Assembly (NCBI GenBank): GCA_022818135.1
Contig: JAFMSR010000002.1
Coordinates: 45,050,699 to 45,114,698 of the forward strand
Source of the DNA: Saxidomus purpurata
Lineage: Eukaryota > Mollusca > Bivalvia > Venerida > Veneridae
DNA length: 64,000 nucleotides
Direction of reading: 5' to 3'
In this document: positions 12,475-26,900 of the stretch, piece by piece
Position numbering within the stretch: position 1 is the stretch's first letter
Layout of the letters: each line of letters begins with the position of its first letter
Notes under the pieces: generated by a model
What the model saw: only the letters and a program-made list of their open reading frames with translations
The model's database searches: none
What the model was told of the DNA's origin: nothing
Position numbers and translations under genes: made by a program

Positions 12475-13675
12475 GGTGCATTTAAAATTACACAAAAAAC
12501 TGTGTCTTACCTATGTGACCAAAGGTGCACTGTGCTTTTCGAAAACATCTAGCGTCTGTACCGGGTATATCAAACCAAACATCAATTCGTTTCAGAGCCA
12601 CTTCACCAAAGGTTCGCCGTGCTTCTTGAAAATGTCTCGCTTCTGCATGGTGCATATCAAACCAAACAGCAAAGTTAACCGTGTTATAGCCATGTGACAA
12701 AAGGTGTACCGTGCTTTTCGAAAACGCCTTGCTTCTGCATGAATCAAATCAAACCGAACAGCAAACAATATCTTCGCTAGGTGACCAAAGGTGCACTGGG
12801 CTTTTCGAATAAATCTCGCTTCTGCATGGTGCATGTATCAAACCGAACAGCAAACCGTGTCTTAGTCGCGTGAACAAAGGTGCACTGTGCTTTTCGAAAA
12901 CATGATGCATGTCAAACCTAACAGAAAGCCCTAGTTTAGCTATGTGAACAAATATGCACTGTGCTTTTCGAAAATACTTGCTTCTGTATGGTGCATATCA
13001 AACCGAACAGCAAACCGTGTTATAGCCTCGTAACGAAAGGTGCACCGTGCTTTTAGGAAAAGCCTCGCCACTGAATGGTGCATCGCAAACCAAACAGCAA
13101 ACCTTGTCTTAGCCACGTGAACAAAAGTGCACTGTGTTTTTAGAAAAAGCCTCGCATCTGAATGGAGCATATCAAACCGAACAGCAAACCGTGTCTTCGC
13201 CACGTGAGCAAAGGTGCACTGTGCTTTTCGAAAACGCTTTGTTTCTGCATGGTGCATATCAAACCGAACAGGAAACAGCGTCTTAGCTATGTGGCTTTTC
13301 GAAAACGCCTCACTTCTGAATGGATCATATTAAACCGAACAGCAAACCGTGTTATAGCCAGGTGACGAAAGGTGCAGCGTGCTTTTTGAAAACGCCTCGC
13401 TTCTGCATGGATCAAATCAAACCGAACAGCAAACTGTGTCTTCGCCACGTGATCAAAGATGTACTGTGCTTTTCGAAAACATCTCGCTTCTGCATGGTGC
13501 ATATCAAACAGAACAGCAATGGTGTCTAAGACACGTGACCAAAGGAGCACTCTGCTGTTTGAAAACGCATCGCTTCTGCGTGGTACATACCCAACCGAAC
13601 AGCAAACCCTGTCTTAGCCTTGTGACACGTGACAAAAGGAGAACTGTGCTTTTTGAAATCATCTCACTTCTACCA
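12475..13675. repeat. 87-bp satellite array, ~13 copies
   Basis: Units carry 'aaaggtgcactgtgcttttcg', '.cgcttctgcatggtgcat', 'atcaaaccgaacagcaaacc' and 'gtcttagccacgtg'. The 'aggtgcac' landmark recurs near 12521, 12608, 12700, 12785, 12874, 12951, 13035, 13122, 13210, 13366, 13453, 13540 and 13633, giving about 87 bp. Because 87 is 29 codons, several frames on both strands stay open for 70-120 codons, with a repeating 29-residue motif such as MHHAEARRFRKAQ on the minus strand. Indels between units break every frame. No start context or splice site supports expression. The array begins at the right edge of duplication copy A. Confidence 0.9.
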
Positions 13676-16055
13676 AACGTTTTTATACATTACGTACCAG
13701 GTTTGGCCTTTGAAACGGACAGTCTGGTTATCAATGTCTAAATTGCTAATTCTTTAGCTTGAAGGTTTTTTTTATCATAATAATTTCACCGTTCTTTGAA
13801 ACATTGCAATTGTTTATAGGTTGACAAATAGAAATCACACTGCTAAATATAATGGAGACTTTTCGCAATGACATAATGAAACAGTAGTGGGACAGCACCT
13901 CAAGAATGCACAATTTTCTATTCAAAACACATGTTTTGGCTGAATTTAATTATTTATTTTAAATGTGCGAGTGTTGATAAATTGAAATTTGAATTGATTA
14001 ATATAATTTTACCTCAATTGTACAGTCCATTTGAAACTCCCATAAGAGACACATTAATTATGCTTTTCTGTTACTATCACTCAAAGCAATGTGATAATTA
14101 TACATTTTGTAAACTGTTAAACAGTATCAATAAATACATACAATGGTAAAGTTTGTCCAAATCGGCTCGCTTGATTTTACATAGGCTTGTATAAGAACAC
14201 ATTAAAAAATAATGTCTAAAACCACAATACCTACAATACCCAGAGCTCCGATATTCGATGATTGTTAAAATCATGACATCAGGGTTAAAGTCGACCCCGC
14301 CCCGGGGCTCACTCGGGATTCTACATTAAGATATATAAGAAAATATGTTAGTCTCTGACCACGAGACACACAGAGCATACATTTAGTTGACTGGTACAAT
14401 TGTCTAGTTGTCCTGTAACAAAATTGTTCAAATCATACCCCATGGGTCTAAGTTGGCCCCGCTCCGCTGTCACTCGTTCTATTGACCTACTTTCGTGTTT
14501 TTAATCTACATCAATGAAATTTGAACGATATGGATAGCTTTTCATGTAGATTTCAACTTTGGCCTTTGCTGACCTACTTTCTGTTTTTGAAATTAAGACA
14601 ATGTATACAGTTTTGCAAATAGATTTAACTTCGATATTAGCTGACTATGTCCTAGTCCTTGTCCTTGTCCTACTGACCTACATTCCACTTTTTGAAGCTA
14701 TAACAATAGTTTAGAAGGCAGATTTAAACTTTGACCTTGGGTGATCTTGATCGTGATCTTCGGCCTAGTCGGAAAACATCTTTTGCAAGGTGTCGACTGT
14801 TATAGACTCTGAACATACTTCAGGAAATGGAGAAATTCCATCTAGAACATAAAATCTTTAAACAACCCAGATAAACGCTGAATATAATCTACATGTATAT
14901 TGCTTCGGGTGAACACAGTTTGTATGTCTATGCAACTACTGGTAAGCCACAATGATCTCGTAACATAAAGAATGTAAACTTACGTATAAGTTATTATATA
15001 ATCAAGAACAGAAATCGAGCAATTATGTCACATTACTGATGTACCATAGGATAGCGGTAACGGAGGGCCTTGTAACAAATGTCAAAATTGGTAAGTCGGT
15101 AACTTGAGGGTTACCATGGAACATTGCTATGAATAAACAGACACACTAGAAACTTATTGTTCCTATTAAAAAGTGTACATGAAAGTAGATCTAGCTATCT
15201 ACATATGCTGTACTCTATAAAACATGAATAGTTAAGTTTTTGCAAGTGTTGTGTCAATTGGTAGGCGATTCGAATCTGTGCAATGTCTTGATACAATTTT
15301 CGGTTCAATGTGTCTAATTTGTCAATCATGTGACGATAGAAGTGTACAAGTATGGCAGTTCAAGTTCAAACATATTCACACAAATGTAATGCCAGGTGTC
15401 TGTCTGTTTCATCGGAATGTTTTAGTAACGGGTATATAAGATGTTTTATACAGTATTTTGAATTCCTACGTCTATTGCTGCACATTTTGCTTAGTATTAA
15501 ACTTTGTTCACGAATATCTACCGCTATAATATTTAGAGACTTTGTTAGATAGCAGCCTTGTTACATTGTACCCAGATAGATCAAGATGCTAAACTGTTTT
15601 TTAATATATATATATATACATGTATATGTACAACTAATACGGTCCTGGTACCGCAACGATTTCAAGTGATTATGACTGGAGTCTTTTACAGAAACACCAA
15701 CTGGAGTGAATTCTTATAGAAACGATATATCCTGTATTTTTGACATTTACTGTATAAGGATAGCTAAACTGTTATGATTTGGTTGGGCCTATAACTAGCT
15801 CTTAACCTTTTATATGAGCACCGACCATTAGTTCTATTTCAGACAGTTTTGCACTGTCTTGTAACATAATTCAGTCACGTAACAGCTGACATTAACTTCT
15901 TTCTAGTTTATGCACTTGGCCGCACTTGCGACAATTCTGATTAAATGAAATCACTGAGAAAATTGCGCGGCGTAATTCTATATCACAGCACCTGGCGCCT
16001 ACCTAGAATTTTCACCCCCGTGCAGGAAAGTTCATAGACAAGTTTACTTCGTTTC
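13676..16055. repeat. Gene-free spacer with degenerate ~100-bp repeat
   Basis: No coding sequence is supported. At about 14479, 14569 and 14673 the motif 'tgacctac.ttc...tttttgaa.ct' recurs, giving a degenerate repeat of 90-104 bp to about 14775. An (AT)n run lies at 15603-15617. The rest shows nothing I can name. Confidence 0.55.
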
Positions 16056-16271
16056 TTAAAACATGTCAATGTCAACTAACGAAGCACGTTTAAACGAGGC
16101 ACGTGGATATACATAAGAAGATGTTCTAGGAGGGCATGATGGGTCTATATTGCTCTCCTGAGTATAGAAGAATATTTCATTATAGGAGTGAAAGCTGTAA
16201 AATGTAGGAGTAGTGACTTGGAACTCTCTGTAGAAAGCCAACATTGAAAAGGCGATAACGAAATCAAGCAC
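16056..16271 (-). other. Open frame of uncertain status, 71 codons
   Basis: The frame starts with a hydrophobic stretch, MLDFVIAFSMLAFY, and ends in a polar, basic tail, FKRASLVDIDMF. It reads more like protein than most random frames in the window and could be a terminal exon. However, the SYT17 exons occupy the same strand just upstream, no acceptor stands out, and the copy A segment has no counterpart because this frame lies outside copy B. I do not recognise it. Confidence 0.15.
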
Positions 16272-16703
16272 AATTATAGTACATTATCTTCGACGTGGGA
16301 TCAGGTAAAACATCAAGTTCAAGCTCATCAAGGATCTAGAAGAAAAAAAAACAAACATCGAAACTCGTTCAGATCAGGCCATTATGAGTTCGTTACAGCG
16401 CCTGGGGAGAAGGTGAATTATATGAAAACCAATTTTTCGGCGTTGACTTTTTACCTACTTTTTGGACTAATAAGATATTACGAGTAAAAACACGGTGAAT
16501 GAAATGAACTATTTTGTTTGGAGGTTTTCTCCTCGGGTGAGCATGCGGTTTGTTCTTTTGAAAATATACAGTTACAGTTGAAGTAAGGACGTCATTCGAT
16601 TTAGAATGAGAAATTATCATCTCTCTTTGATATGTGGGAGAGCCGAAAGCAGTATATTCAGTGCAGGTTTTGGCACAGACACTTGGAGTATGGTAAGTTA
16701 CCC

Positions 16704-16733
16704 TCCACCCCCCCCCCCCCCCCACCACCACCA
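16704..16733 (+). repeat. Poly-C / CCA simple repeat
   Basis: A run of about 18 cytosines is followed by (CCA)n. The equivalent place in copy A (near 4420) lacks the run. Shorter C or G runs occur at about 44993-45003, 52533-52545, 61168-61180, 61303-61311 and 61915-61929. Such runs are prone to sequencing error. Confidence 0.8.
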
Positions 16734-17759
16734 TTGCCAAGTCCCAACCCCCTTATTCAGCATACTTTTATCATCACAGTACATCTAGGGTCATACAGAA
16801 ATCGTTTACTTAGTTTGGCTGTTTTAAAGTTTCAAAATCTTCACTAAATAGCTTTTTTAATATACAAGATATAAACCATGCCGATGCTTAGGTAGTAATC
16901 AACTTGTATTTTGCCCGTTTTGAATCAATTACACATGTATGTCACCGGTGTCTATCGGCGCAGAGGGTATTTAATAAATACAATTCACTATTAATCTTTT
17001 AGATGATGTACAGAATTCCATCAGAAACTCAACAAATCGTTTTTCAGTGAGACATGCTGTTTCATTTCGAGTACGTAAGAATGCATTTGCACGGACATGT
17101 TAAGAAACTTGTCCATATTTCTTGAAAAAGACACTGGCTGTTTTATTGGGTCACCATATGTAACGGTCAGTTTAAGTGTACATTGTTTCAGTCTGGGGAT
17201 TGTCAATACTTTCAAAACAGAAAAGACTAAAACTGGCGGATCAAATTTATACAAGTTTCTGTGAACATCTTAATGGTGGTATTTTTTTTAAAATGTGTTA
17301 AACATGATCTTGAGATGTATGAAACTATTTACACAAGTACTTAGGGTAACGCATTCAATTGTCAGCAACATATTAAACATAAAAGAAAAGAGTAAAATGT
17401 ACAAAAATAAATTTGGCATCAATTATCTACATGTCAGTTTCGCACTATACCCCATGGCAGACACTGGTGTGTAAATGACGAAACAAAATACAAACACATA
17501 AAATATCAGTTGTCTGCCCATGACTGAAAATTACTGCACATTTCACAACCGAATTTGTTCTTTGTTCTTGTTCTGTATTATATATATATATGTACATAGT
17601 TTCTGTAACAACTATGTGGGTTTCATCGTCTGACACACTGTGTAAGATTCGAAGCTGTATCCCATCTGACGCTCCTCATTCGACAATAAATCAGGCCCAG
17701 AACCTTGGGCTTAATCAAGCATCTTATCAGCTATCAGCGAGCAGAAAATGACTATCCAA

Positions 17760-18112
17760 TCATGGCACAGCAATAGATGCAGGTGAAACTTGATCACAAT
17801 CTTGTCGTGTGCGCATTGAATGCCACTGCGCAACCGGAACTCGATGCGATTGGAGCATGCGCGCCCAGTGACTCGTTTCGTGCGGTCCAGTAGCATACTT
17901 TCCAAGTACAATTCGGCCGACAAAATCATCTTTGCTCTTAGAGTTGTAATCCCAAATGGTGATGACAAGACTGGTTGTTTCAAGTTGTTGGGGTGTGATG
18001 TTAAAGCTGATTGACTCGTTGAAAACGGGATCCAGAGTGTTCTTTTTCAATGTCGTCTTCTTGGTCTTTACTGGCTTCTCAAAATGCACTAGCGTCACCT
18101 TTACAAACGGAT
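17760..18112 (-). CDS. SYT17: SYT17 exon 4 (terminal; C2B C-terminal half)
   Basis: The acceptor is ttctttacag and the stop is TGA at 17760-17762. With the single base from exon 3 it opens DPFVKVTLVHFEKPVKTKK, then runs through NESISFNI, WDYNSKSKDDFVGR and HWARMLQSHRVPVAQWHSM to the end SPASIAVP. The polybasic strand (KPVKTKK) and the WHxL-type C2B ending (WHSM) are both present. This exon is absent from copy A. Confidence 0.9.
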
Positions 18113-21100
18113 CTGTAAAGAAATTGTAATGTGAACAAAAAGCTGTTTGCTATATATTGCATTATATTATATCCCAATTATATTTTCTTCTGACATGAAA
18201 CTGGAGCCACGGTTACTTTTGTCTGTCCGCTTGAGGTCATTATACTGATAAAAAATATACCAAGAATGTAATTAATTCTAACACCATTGGCCTTCATGGA
18301 TTGGATTACTACATATCTAAACTCAACACCTTGATATATCAAATTATCAACCAGTTAGTTCTTCAAAGAAAACCCTTTTTCTTTTTATGCACAAGTTCTG
18401 CAGAGATATTGCCAGGTTACATTAGACAGGTCTGCGGTCAACATCCAAACGTCAAAATCAGACTAGACCCAGATGACCCGTTGTACCTTAATTATTTTCC
18501 CTATTATGTGTTTAGTTCGTGCTCAAGATATAATCGACAAACCTACAGATAAGAATTTGAATAGCCCATAATTGGTTTTATCGTTTCACATCCCCTGCAC
18601 TAATTTCTATCTTAGCCAGTATGGTTATTTCTTGCAAACAATATATATGTTTACATCTGTTTATAAACTTGTTTGTCGATGTGACATATGGTCTAATATT
18701 TCATCAAAAAGAAGCCCCGATAACAGCATACCCCATTTTTTGATGTGCGACGAATAAACTAGCAGGGGTCTTTATTGCTTGCTTACTTGGATACAAAACT
18801 ACAATTTTGTTGAAAGGGAAGCTATGTACGCAATTTGCATCATGTATCACGCAATATCGGAGATGTGTTTTACTGGAACCAACTGATTTCCTTTTGGACC
18901 ACTCGCGTTTCGCCAATATTTCGCTCTGCAGGGAAACGCATTAGAAAATCACCAAAATGACGTAAACATTAAAGAACATTATTGCATGACATTGTTGTGG
19001 TTTTGATACAAGATGTTGTCCACATGCAGACAACATGATACAGACACGTAAAGAATGAATTAAGCATGTACGGAAATTGTATGGTAAATTACTGGCCTAG
19101 TTGAGCCTTTTTATTTCAATGTTGATGACCCTACAGACAGAACTATGGCATTAAACGCTGCCGTCACGTTAACATAATATCAGACTAAGATTTACTAACC
19201 TATTATCTGACACGACTTAAACATACATGTACTTTACATGCACAGCTCTCTAAAACAAGTACGTGCAGAAGAAATCTGATATGTACCTGAACAGTAATTC
19301 ATCAGTCAACTTTTAGAATAAAATGATATAATTTGCACGAGATAAAAAAAACAAATTACCGGATCCTCCAATGATATCTGTCTGTAGAAGTTGTTTTGCT
19401 TTAATAATGTCAATATTGAGGCGTCCAGCACTCGGTAGGTAGTTCAGTGACAACAGCAGCTCTCCAAGATCATGCCGGTCCTGAAAGAGATAGAACACTG
19501 ATTAATTCGGTAATACGCAACAAAACAAAATTTTATATGAGACGTGACACTATCTGTCTCTTGTTTACATTCTGTCCATTCCTGAAATAAAAATGGCTAA
19601 TTTGTCATTCAGGATTGTGTCTATTCAAACTGAAGGCAGAATGAAGATCACTTCATGGCTGCCAATACTAGATTAATAACACCCTTGGACTCATGACAAA
19701 TTACGTCAACGTCTAAGGTACGAACATTCAAAGTATGAACTTCTCTCCCTTTGGAAGAGATAAATTAGTTTGTGGATAAATGATACAAGTTCTTAGTGGT
19801 AACCGGGAATAAATGATATGGTACTAGTGATCAGTCTGCGAGGTAAATCGCCGGGCTTCTATACATCATTATAAGCAAGTGTGTTTACCCTTAAAAAAAG
19901 TAGTGCGAAGAAAACCTTCTAATGTTCTGCTGGTAGTCATCTACCAATGTTCAAGCAGTGTTATCAAAGAAGCACCTGGGAAAAATACAATAACACTGGA
20001 GATTGTCCCGAAGTCGGATAAGACAGGAAAAGACTAAATAACTTTGGAAGCTTTCCAAGCAAAATAAGAAAGATCGCGTGTCATTTGGCTACATTATGCT
20101 GATTTAGGACGTGCATTGAAATTAACTTTGCCCTGAGCCAAGACACATTAGGCAGGTTGTGCATTTTGTATACGTGTTATGTCGAAACAATGCCGTCTCC
20201 CATGACACAAAATAGCGGTCAGATTTCTCACGAAGCGGAAATCATTCCTGTTGAAATGGGTTATGTCGGAAATATATATTAACCTTATATATTCTGTCTT
20301 GTCAAAGAATCAGACAGATAGATGGAAAATGTCTGGATCTTACAAAGGTTGTTTTTATTATAAATTTAATATCTGCCAGCAATACTCTAGGTCAATGTCA
20401 AATATGTATTGGTATTTTGAAAAACAACGGCATTTCTAAGAAGCTACATGTTTTGAACTCGCTGTTTGATATTGAATCAACGTGTCGGATTTAAATAGAC
20501 AGATATTGATCTTGCATCTTCTGTGACGGAATTTAATCCTCTATCTGTGAAACGAAACACCCTGTATCTTATGTTAAACTGGATATTGACTACGGCATAA
20601 AACACATCCGCTGCGTCATAGACTTCAATAATAGCTATACCTAAAGCCATATGAATGCCGCTTGCTAGCGCAAAGGACTCGTGACAATGTGAAAGAAAAA
20701 AAACATCAACATAAAATGACTAAAACTGAACTCGTAGTGGTATAAAACTTGAACTTGTAAACAGCTGTGATTTGTCAGTACCTTCATTTTAAGTCACGCT
20801 AACGACTTAACTCTGTCTGTGAATGTAACAGTTTCTAGACTGAAATTTCCAACTGGTTCCAACTGGTTCAGTTCATAAACGACGGTTAAGCTCTACTTGT
20901 AGGAATAAAACCCAACAGAAACATAGAGAAAATTGACGTTGCAGTGAGGTAACTTAATTAAAAGATAGGCTCCGTGCATTTTTGTTAAGCTGAAATAAGC
21001 TGAACTGGCTCAACAAAACATAAAACGCATCACATGTGTTTCCCTTACATAAAAACACGGTTGTTTTCAGAACGACGAATTAAAATATTCATGTCTAATT

Positions 21101-23941
21101 TGTCTTATTTTTCTCTCGGGTTCAAAGCCCGTTTCGTTTGTATTTTAGTTATTTATGGACAAATAGGTTACCATTAAACCATTTCTCGGAAGGACCAGTA
21201 CCAGACTCTCATCCCCTGTCACAGTAAGAAACTGCCAATTAAGAGTTACGTCGGAGGCCGGGCTGGAGCCCACGACCCTCGTTCAGGGTTTAGTAGGGCA
21301 TATTAACAATTCGACAGACGGCATTTATTGCCCGTGTTGTACTTTTGCGGAATCAACTAAATCTACTAAAAACAATTCGTGATTTGTTCTCTCAAAAATA
21401 GACACAAAAGATATTTGATACACACAGCATGATGCTCTAGTATTCTGTTTACGCATCTCTGAGCGACAGAAAAATCAGCCTGGCATTTTCAGATCATTCA
21501 GAGACAAGGCTGACCTTTACAGGGGGAAATTGAAAGTTGTATTTCATTTAGCTGTTTGACTTTAGACCTTCTTAATATAATAATTATCGTGATTTCCTCC
21601 AGTCTTATATAAAGATAATCTGGAAACGATCATTCACCCTTTATTTCAACTTATATAATGAAAATTTTGAAACCTTGAGCCTGTAGGCAATACATTAAAA
21701 ATGTAAATACATGATCAAAAATATGTTCAAGAAGTCAACTCAGTGCTTACAATTCAATATCTTGAAAATGTGCGTCATTCATTACGTTGGTAAACAAACC
21801 GACATACGATAGTATGACTAGGATGTGTTAAGAAAAATGATTCAGTGCTAAAGTGCTAAAATGGTAAAATACCCTGTACCGATTTGGCTAGTAATGAAAC
21901 TTGACACGAAAATGAAAGTTATAGAGTGTAAACAGAGTGAAATATGCCAATTTTTGATAAATCAAGGACTCCCTTGGCCTGTTTGTTCGATCCGGCTCAA
22001 AATCGAACCATATAACGAGACTTTGTGTTGGCGTATGATACAAAATAAATACGAAGTTAAATACAGCAATTTTATGAGACAGGGGTAGTCACATGCAGGT
22101 CCGATCCAGCCCTGATAGAGCCATATACATTCTGTTTTATATACTTATATAGAGATAGATTTTTTTTCGGGGAAAAGAAGTGGTCGTGTATTTTTTACGA
22201 ATCATCACTGCTTGAAGACTTTTTATTACATCTCAACCGGGATCTTGTTCGCGGTAGACGAGATTGGGAGCGGTAGGCGGACATCAACTCACCAATACAT
22301 GTATAATGGTTAACGCACGTATGTTTGTGTTTCTTTGTATTTCTTTTTATTTGTATTGCTTTCTGTCATTTTAGTCTTTTCCCTGTGACACATTTCCCTC
22401 GAATTTCCAGAAAAATAGGCAAATTGTAAATGGAGTCTGCGTGTGTCTCATGCATACCAAGCACACTGCATTCCACTTTCAAAGCAGTTTAATGGAGCAG
22501 TTCAGTTTCAGAGCAGTTTAATTATCAATTAAAGACACGTTTAGCTCATTTATGTGTTGACAAGTGGGACCTTTTTGTTCCAAGTTCTGTAAGAGTATGG
22601 AGTAAACAAACCACAATTTGCAGACAGGGAAATTCCTTAGAAAAAGACCCTACCAGACACTACAAAACACCTGTTAGAAAAAGGAAAACAGTTGATTTTA
22701 AAGACAATATCTGGAATACTATGTAACTGATCAATGTGAGTAAACTAGTATTATTTGTGTCGGCTATACATGTAGATACACGTTAAAATGCAAGTACCCT
22801 TACCGGAGAATTACAACGGCAAAGTTGTTTTGTAATCTCATATTCAACCTTCAAATTCAAGCACAACTTCCGCATGTTCCGTGAGCAATGAACAAAACCT
22901 CTCCTGTATTGTTTATAGAACACGCAAAGGTTATTTTATTTCTTGCCACGTGCTGTAGTTTTTTTACAATTGCAAAAGATGCGGTCGTATGATGTTATGA
23001 TGTGTCCCTTTAACTGGCATTTGCACATTTTCCACAACGTGCTACTACACCGTAGAAGCATACGTCTACTACAATCATGGAAAGTGTTATTGACTGCGCA
23101 ATTCTGGATGTAATAAAGAACACCTGAGACTAAAAGTTTACGCTGAATATAAATTAATGAAAAAAATCTAAGTAAAGTATTGTGTTACAGTACTTTTCCG
23201 AAGATGTCGCGGTGTTTTTACAACAAATCAGTTGCAATTTCAATGTGCAAGTAGACAGTTTGAGAACTTGACACCACAAGAGTATTTTTGTCGAATAAGA
23301 ATTTAATAAAAATAAAGAAAAGACACGTACGCCAATTGATCACTATTTGCTTCAACTTTTCCTCCCTTTGATTATTTCTTTTAGTTATTGGTTTGGGCAC
23401 AAAACTATCGAAAGGAGTTTAGTTTGTCTCAATGTTTTAGTTTCTTTCTATCAACGAGTCTAATGTCCTATCATGTATGAGGCAATTTCTATTAAGTAAA
23501 TATACGTATGTTTGTTGATAGTTTAATTTTATACTGTAGCATCAATGGCAAGCTCTTCGTTTATGCTTTTGTTTTCAAGTTGCAAACTGTCCAAGGTATT
23601 ACTATCAGGAGTAAATGTTTTTCCTACATTGTCTTGTATTCTACATTGTATAATTATCTTTGTATTTTCTTAATATAATTTATGTTGTATACTTGTATAG
23701 TCTTTTGCCTTATAGCATGTGTGCAGGGTCTTTTTGTGCCGTTTACCTTGTATCTGATATGTTGTATTCTGTCCGTTCTTGGTTTCTTTATTGTGTGCTT
23801 CATTTGTTTAGTTGATTTCTTCCCTTGATTTGTAAAAAAATTATGCTTTGTTCTGTACTTTCTGTATCTGTTAATTTGTGTTGTTTTTTGTATTCTCTTT
23901 ATTTGTTAAACAATCTACTCATCTTTATGGTGGGAAGATAA

Positions 23942-23987
<46 letters not shown>

Positions 23988-26900
23988 GAAGTCACGATTT
24001 ATATGATTTCTGGGATTGAATACATTATGTCGAAACTGTTACGCCCATTGATAAATTTCGCTTCTCTTAAGACCAGGGAGGGGAGGTACATGTTCTTACG
24101 TTTTGTTACATTGTTGCTATGGCTAACCCGGAACTCGGAGATAAAAATCACAAACGAGAATGAACTGAATTATTGACTTCAAATGGCCAATGACCATCTG
24201 TTCAAAGATCTGTAATCCGAGTTCTCTTGTTGTGTCTATCCAATGTCTTTCAATCTGTTCTACCATGAGCACTGGTCAAACTGATTGGCCACGATTGTAG
24301 AAAAATAATGACGTACACATTTTTTTTAATTATGGGCGATACTTTCATTCGTTATTCAAATATGAGTACATACACTTCAATTTCGTTTTTGAAAAGACAT
24401 ATCGAGGGTGGACCTCAAAACTGCAGTAACCTACATGTATATGAAATAAAGAAAGACTTACAATAGTTTTGCGGTCAGTCCTCGCTATGCTATGACTACA
24501 ATATAGTATTGTATACTCGTATATTTCGTAAAAAAAATTCTGGTTGGAAAAGTATTTACATTCTTTATAATTCTTTGTTATACTTGACTGCAAGTCAAAA
24601 CCGATTCCTAACTTTTATTTGCTCTCGACCTGCTTTACTAAAGATCGAACATGTCGTTTAAGCGTCAGCAGCTTTTATTTCTGGTACCCATTTACAGCAC
24701 GGTTGGTCTGAGGCATGTCCTTGAAGTGTTTTGTCCAAGGTTAAGTCTTGGCATGACCGGGGCTTGAACCCTAGATTTCTGAATTAAGAAGCAACCATTC
24801 TTACCACTAGACTACCGTGGTACATCTTCTGAGAGCAGACATTTAACAAATGATAGGAAAAAATGTTAAGTGTTGTTAAAATGTTACGTCCGGTCCCTTT
24901 AGTTTAATAATATTTATTGCTTATGTACAATGTGTGAGAAGACATAAACATGCATAATAATAAACAGTTATGTGATCTAGAAAATATGTGCGAGTATATT
25001 GTTGCAACATATCAAAAGGGTTGGACTACAAGTTATTACATCATTAGAGACGACCCTCCCTGTATACTAGTAGTCAGACATTTTGGCAAAATACGCACAT
25101 TATGGCAAGTTTGTCTCATAACTATTAACAAAAAGAGCAAAAGAAAAACAAAAACATTTAAGTAATGACGAAAACCATTATTTGGATTAATATATTTCCT
25201 AACTTTTAAGATAAAAGAGTAACAAATAGATGAAGATTGTTTAGTGAGTTAAAGGAATTGAAGGAGACAAAGACACAAATAGATCTGACCACACCCAAGA
25301 AGTGTCCAATATAAGTCCGGTCTCTGATGTCAGAATAAAAGAGCCCACCCTTAACCTTCCCTTGTTATGCAGAAATAAGTTTACTGTCATTACGATTGAG
25401 TAACGTCCACGCCGATAACGAGGCTGGTAATAACTGGTTTCATTGCTACGCAACGATTCTAAAAGCATTTGTTACCATAAAGAAATCACAGATCATGAAG
25501 TATATGCATTTATTATGTCAGACATCTGTAATTTACAGAATCATTTGTAACGCTGACGCCTCAAGGTCTATGTGACAGAAAAGGAAATTGGTCATTACAA
25601 GACCCATCGATCTTGCCCGCCCTCCTAACACGTTGCTAGCTTGTCATCGAGTGCTGTTTTTCTCACTTCCGTTTCTATTTATAGAAACTAGTGATTTTTC
25701 CCTGTGACATTTAAATTCCATCAGCGTCTCGGAAGGAATGAAGCCGACATTAATATCCGGCACAGATTTTCAATGCCAATGGACACATTTCTTTTCTGCG
25801 GCCAATGTTCTTGGTAAATATCATGTACATTATTTCCAGTAGACCTGTCAAACTGATCTACGGGCTGATAAAGGCAATACAGTGGGACGATCTTAATTGA
25901 TGAAATGCTGAACATAAGAAAACAATGTCAGCGAGAAGATGACAAGATCAGAGTATTGATCAATGGTCTATACTTTGTCCAATTAAAAGGTTTTGTAGAA
26001 TTTACAAATTTATGTCAAACTTCATACGTTGAAGTCCCAGGAACACGATTACAAGTAGCTCTCCTCTCACCAAGAAAGATGTCTTACCGGCGTAAAAGAC
26101 ATTTATTGGTACCAAAACATTCCTATCTTAACTTATTAAATCGATGTTCGAAGCGGTATTTGTTTTAATGATGTTTTAATGATATTGCAAACTAGATGGG
26201 TGTTCAGTAGAACACTTGTGTCGCCATCTTACACTTTGTTAGAGTAACAAAAATGTTTACAAGACAACATGTTTAAATATTAAAGAAATATCTTTCGAAA
26301 GCAACTGTTATCGTAATAAAAACAAAAATAATTGGCTTTTTCCATGTTTTACTTTTTTGGGGTCTAGCATTTCACAAAGTAACCCAAAAATGTGTGACAT
26401 TTTTTGTAAATTAAAAGCTACAAATCGAATATGACATTGACCTACAAACTTTTATCATAAGCAATACATTTGAAAGTTTGATGAAGAAATCTTATGAAAT
26501 TTAAAAGTTATAGCCAACGTTAATTTTTTGTGACTAGAATTTAGTACCAAAAGGGGCATAACTCTGTCAGATATGACATTGACCTACACAATTTTGCGGC
26601 ATCACGACCATGTTATCAAAAGCAATACAAGTTGAAGGTTTGATGAAGAAATCTTAAGAAATGGCAAAGTTATAGCCAACGTTAAGTTTTGTTGACGGAC
26701 GGACCGACGGACAAAGCGGTCCCTATGTATCGCATTTTCTCCGAAGGGGCGACATAAACATAAGAAAGGCTTTCTGGTAACTCTTTTTCGTGAAGAAACT
26801 ATTTGAATACAAAAGAAATGAATATGTCAACATTGTTTTAGAGTGAATAGAACATGGTTCTATCATTATCCTATCAGTATATTTACTTTACTGTATCAGT

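Larger units (their letters stand above)
16369..25291. repeat. Segmental duplication, copy B (carries SYT17 exons 3 and 4)
   Basis: This is the partner of 4106-12461 in the same orientation. It contains both terminal SYT17 exons, so it is probably the ancestral position. Segments absent from copy A include about 17553-18140 (terminal exon), parts of 20217-21070 and 21640-22190, and a LINE-like insertion at about 23590-23988. The left end matches at 'tcagatcagg' and the right end at 'tctgacca'. Beyond both ends the flanks do not match. Confidence 0.9.

Noticed and set aside
12475..13675. CRISPR-like array
   Set aside because: Units are contiguous and wholly repetitive without unique spacers, and the genome is eukaryotic.
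12488..13741. Repetitive 29-residue protein encoded by the 87-bp array
   Set aside because: Frames on both strands are equally open, every one is broken by indels between units, and no start or splice context exists. Better explained by a unit length divisible by three.
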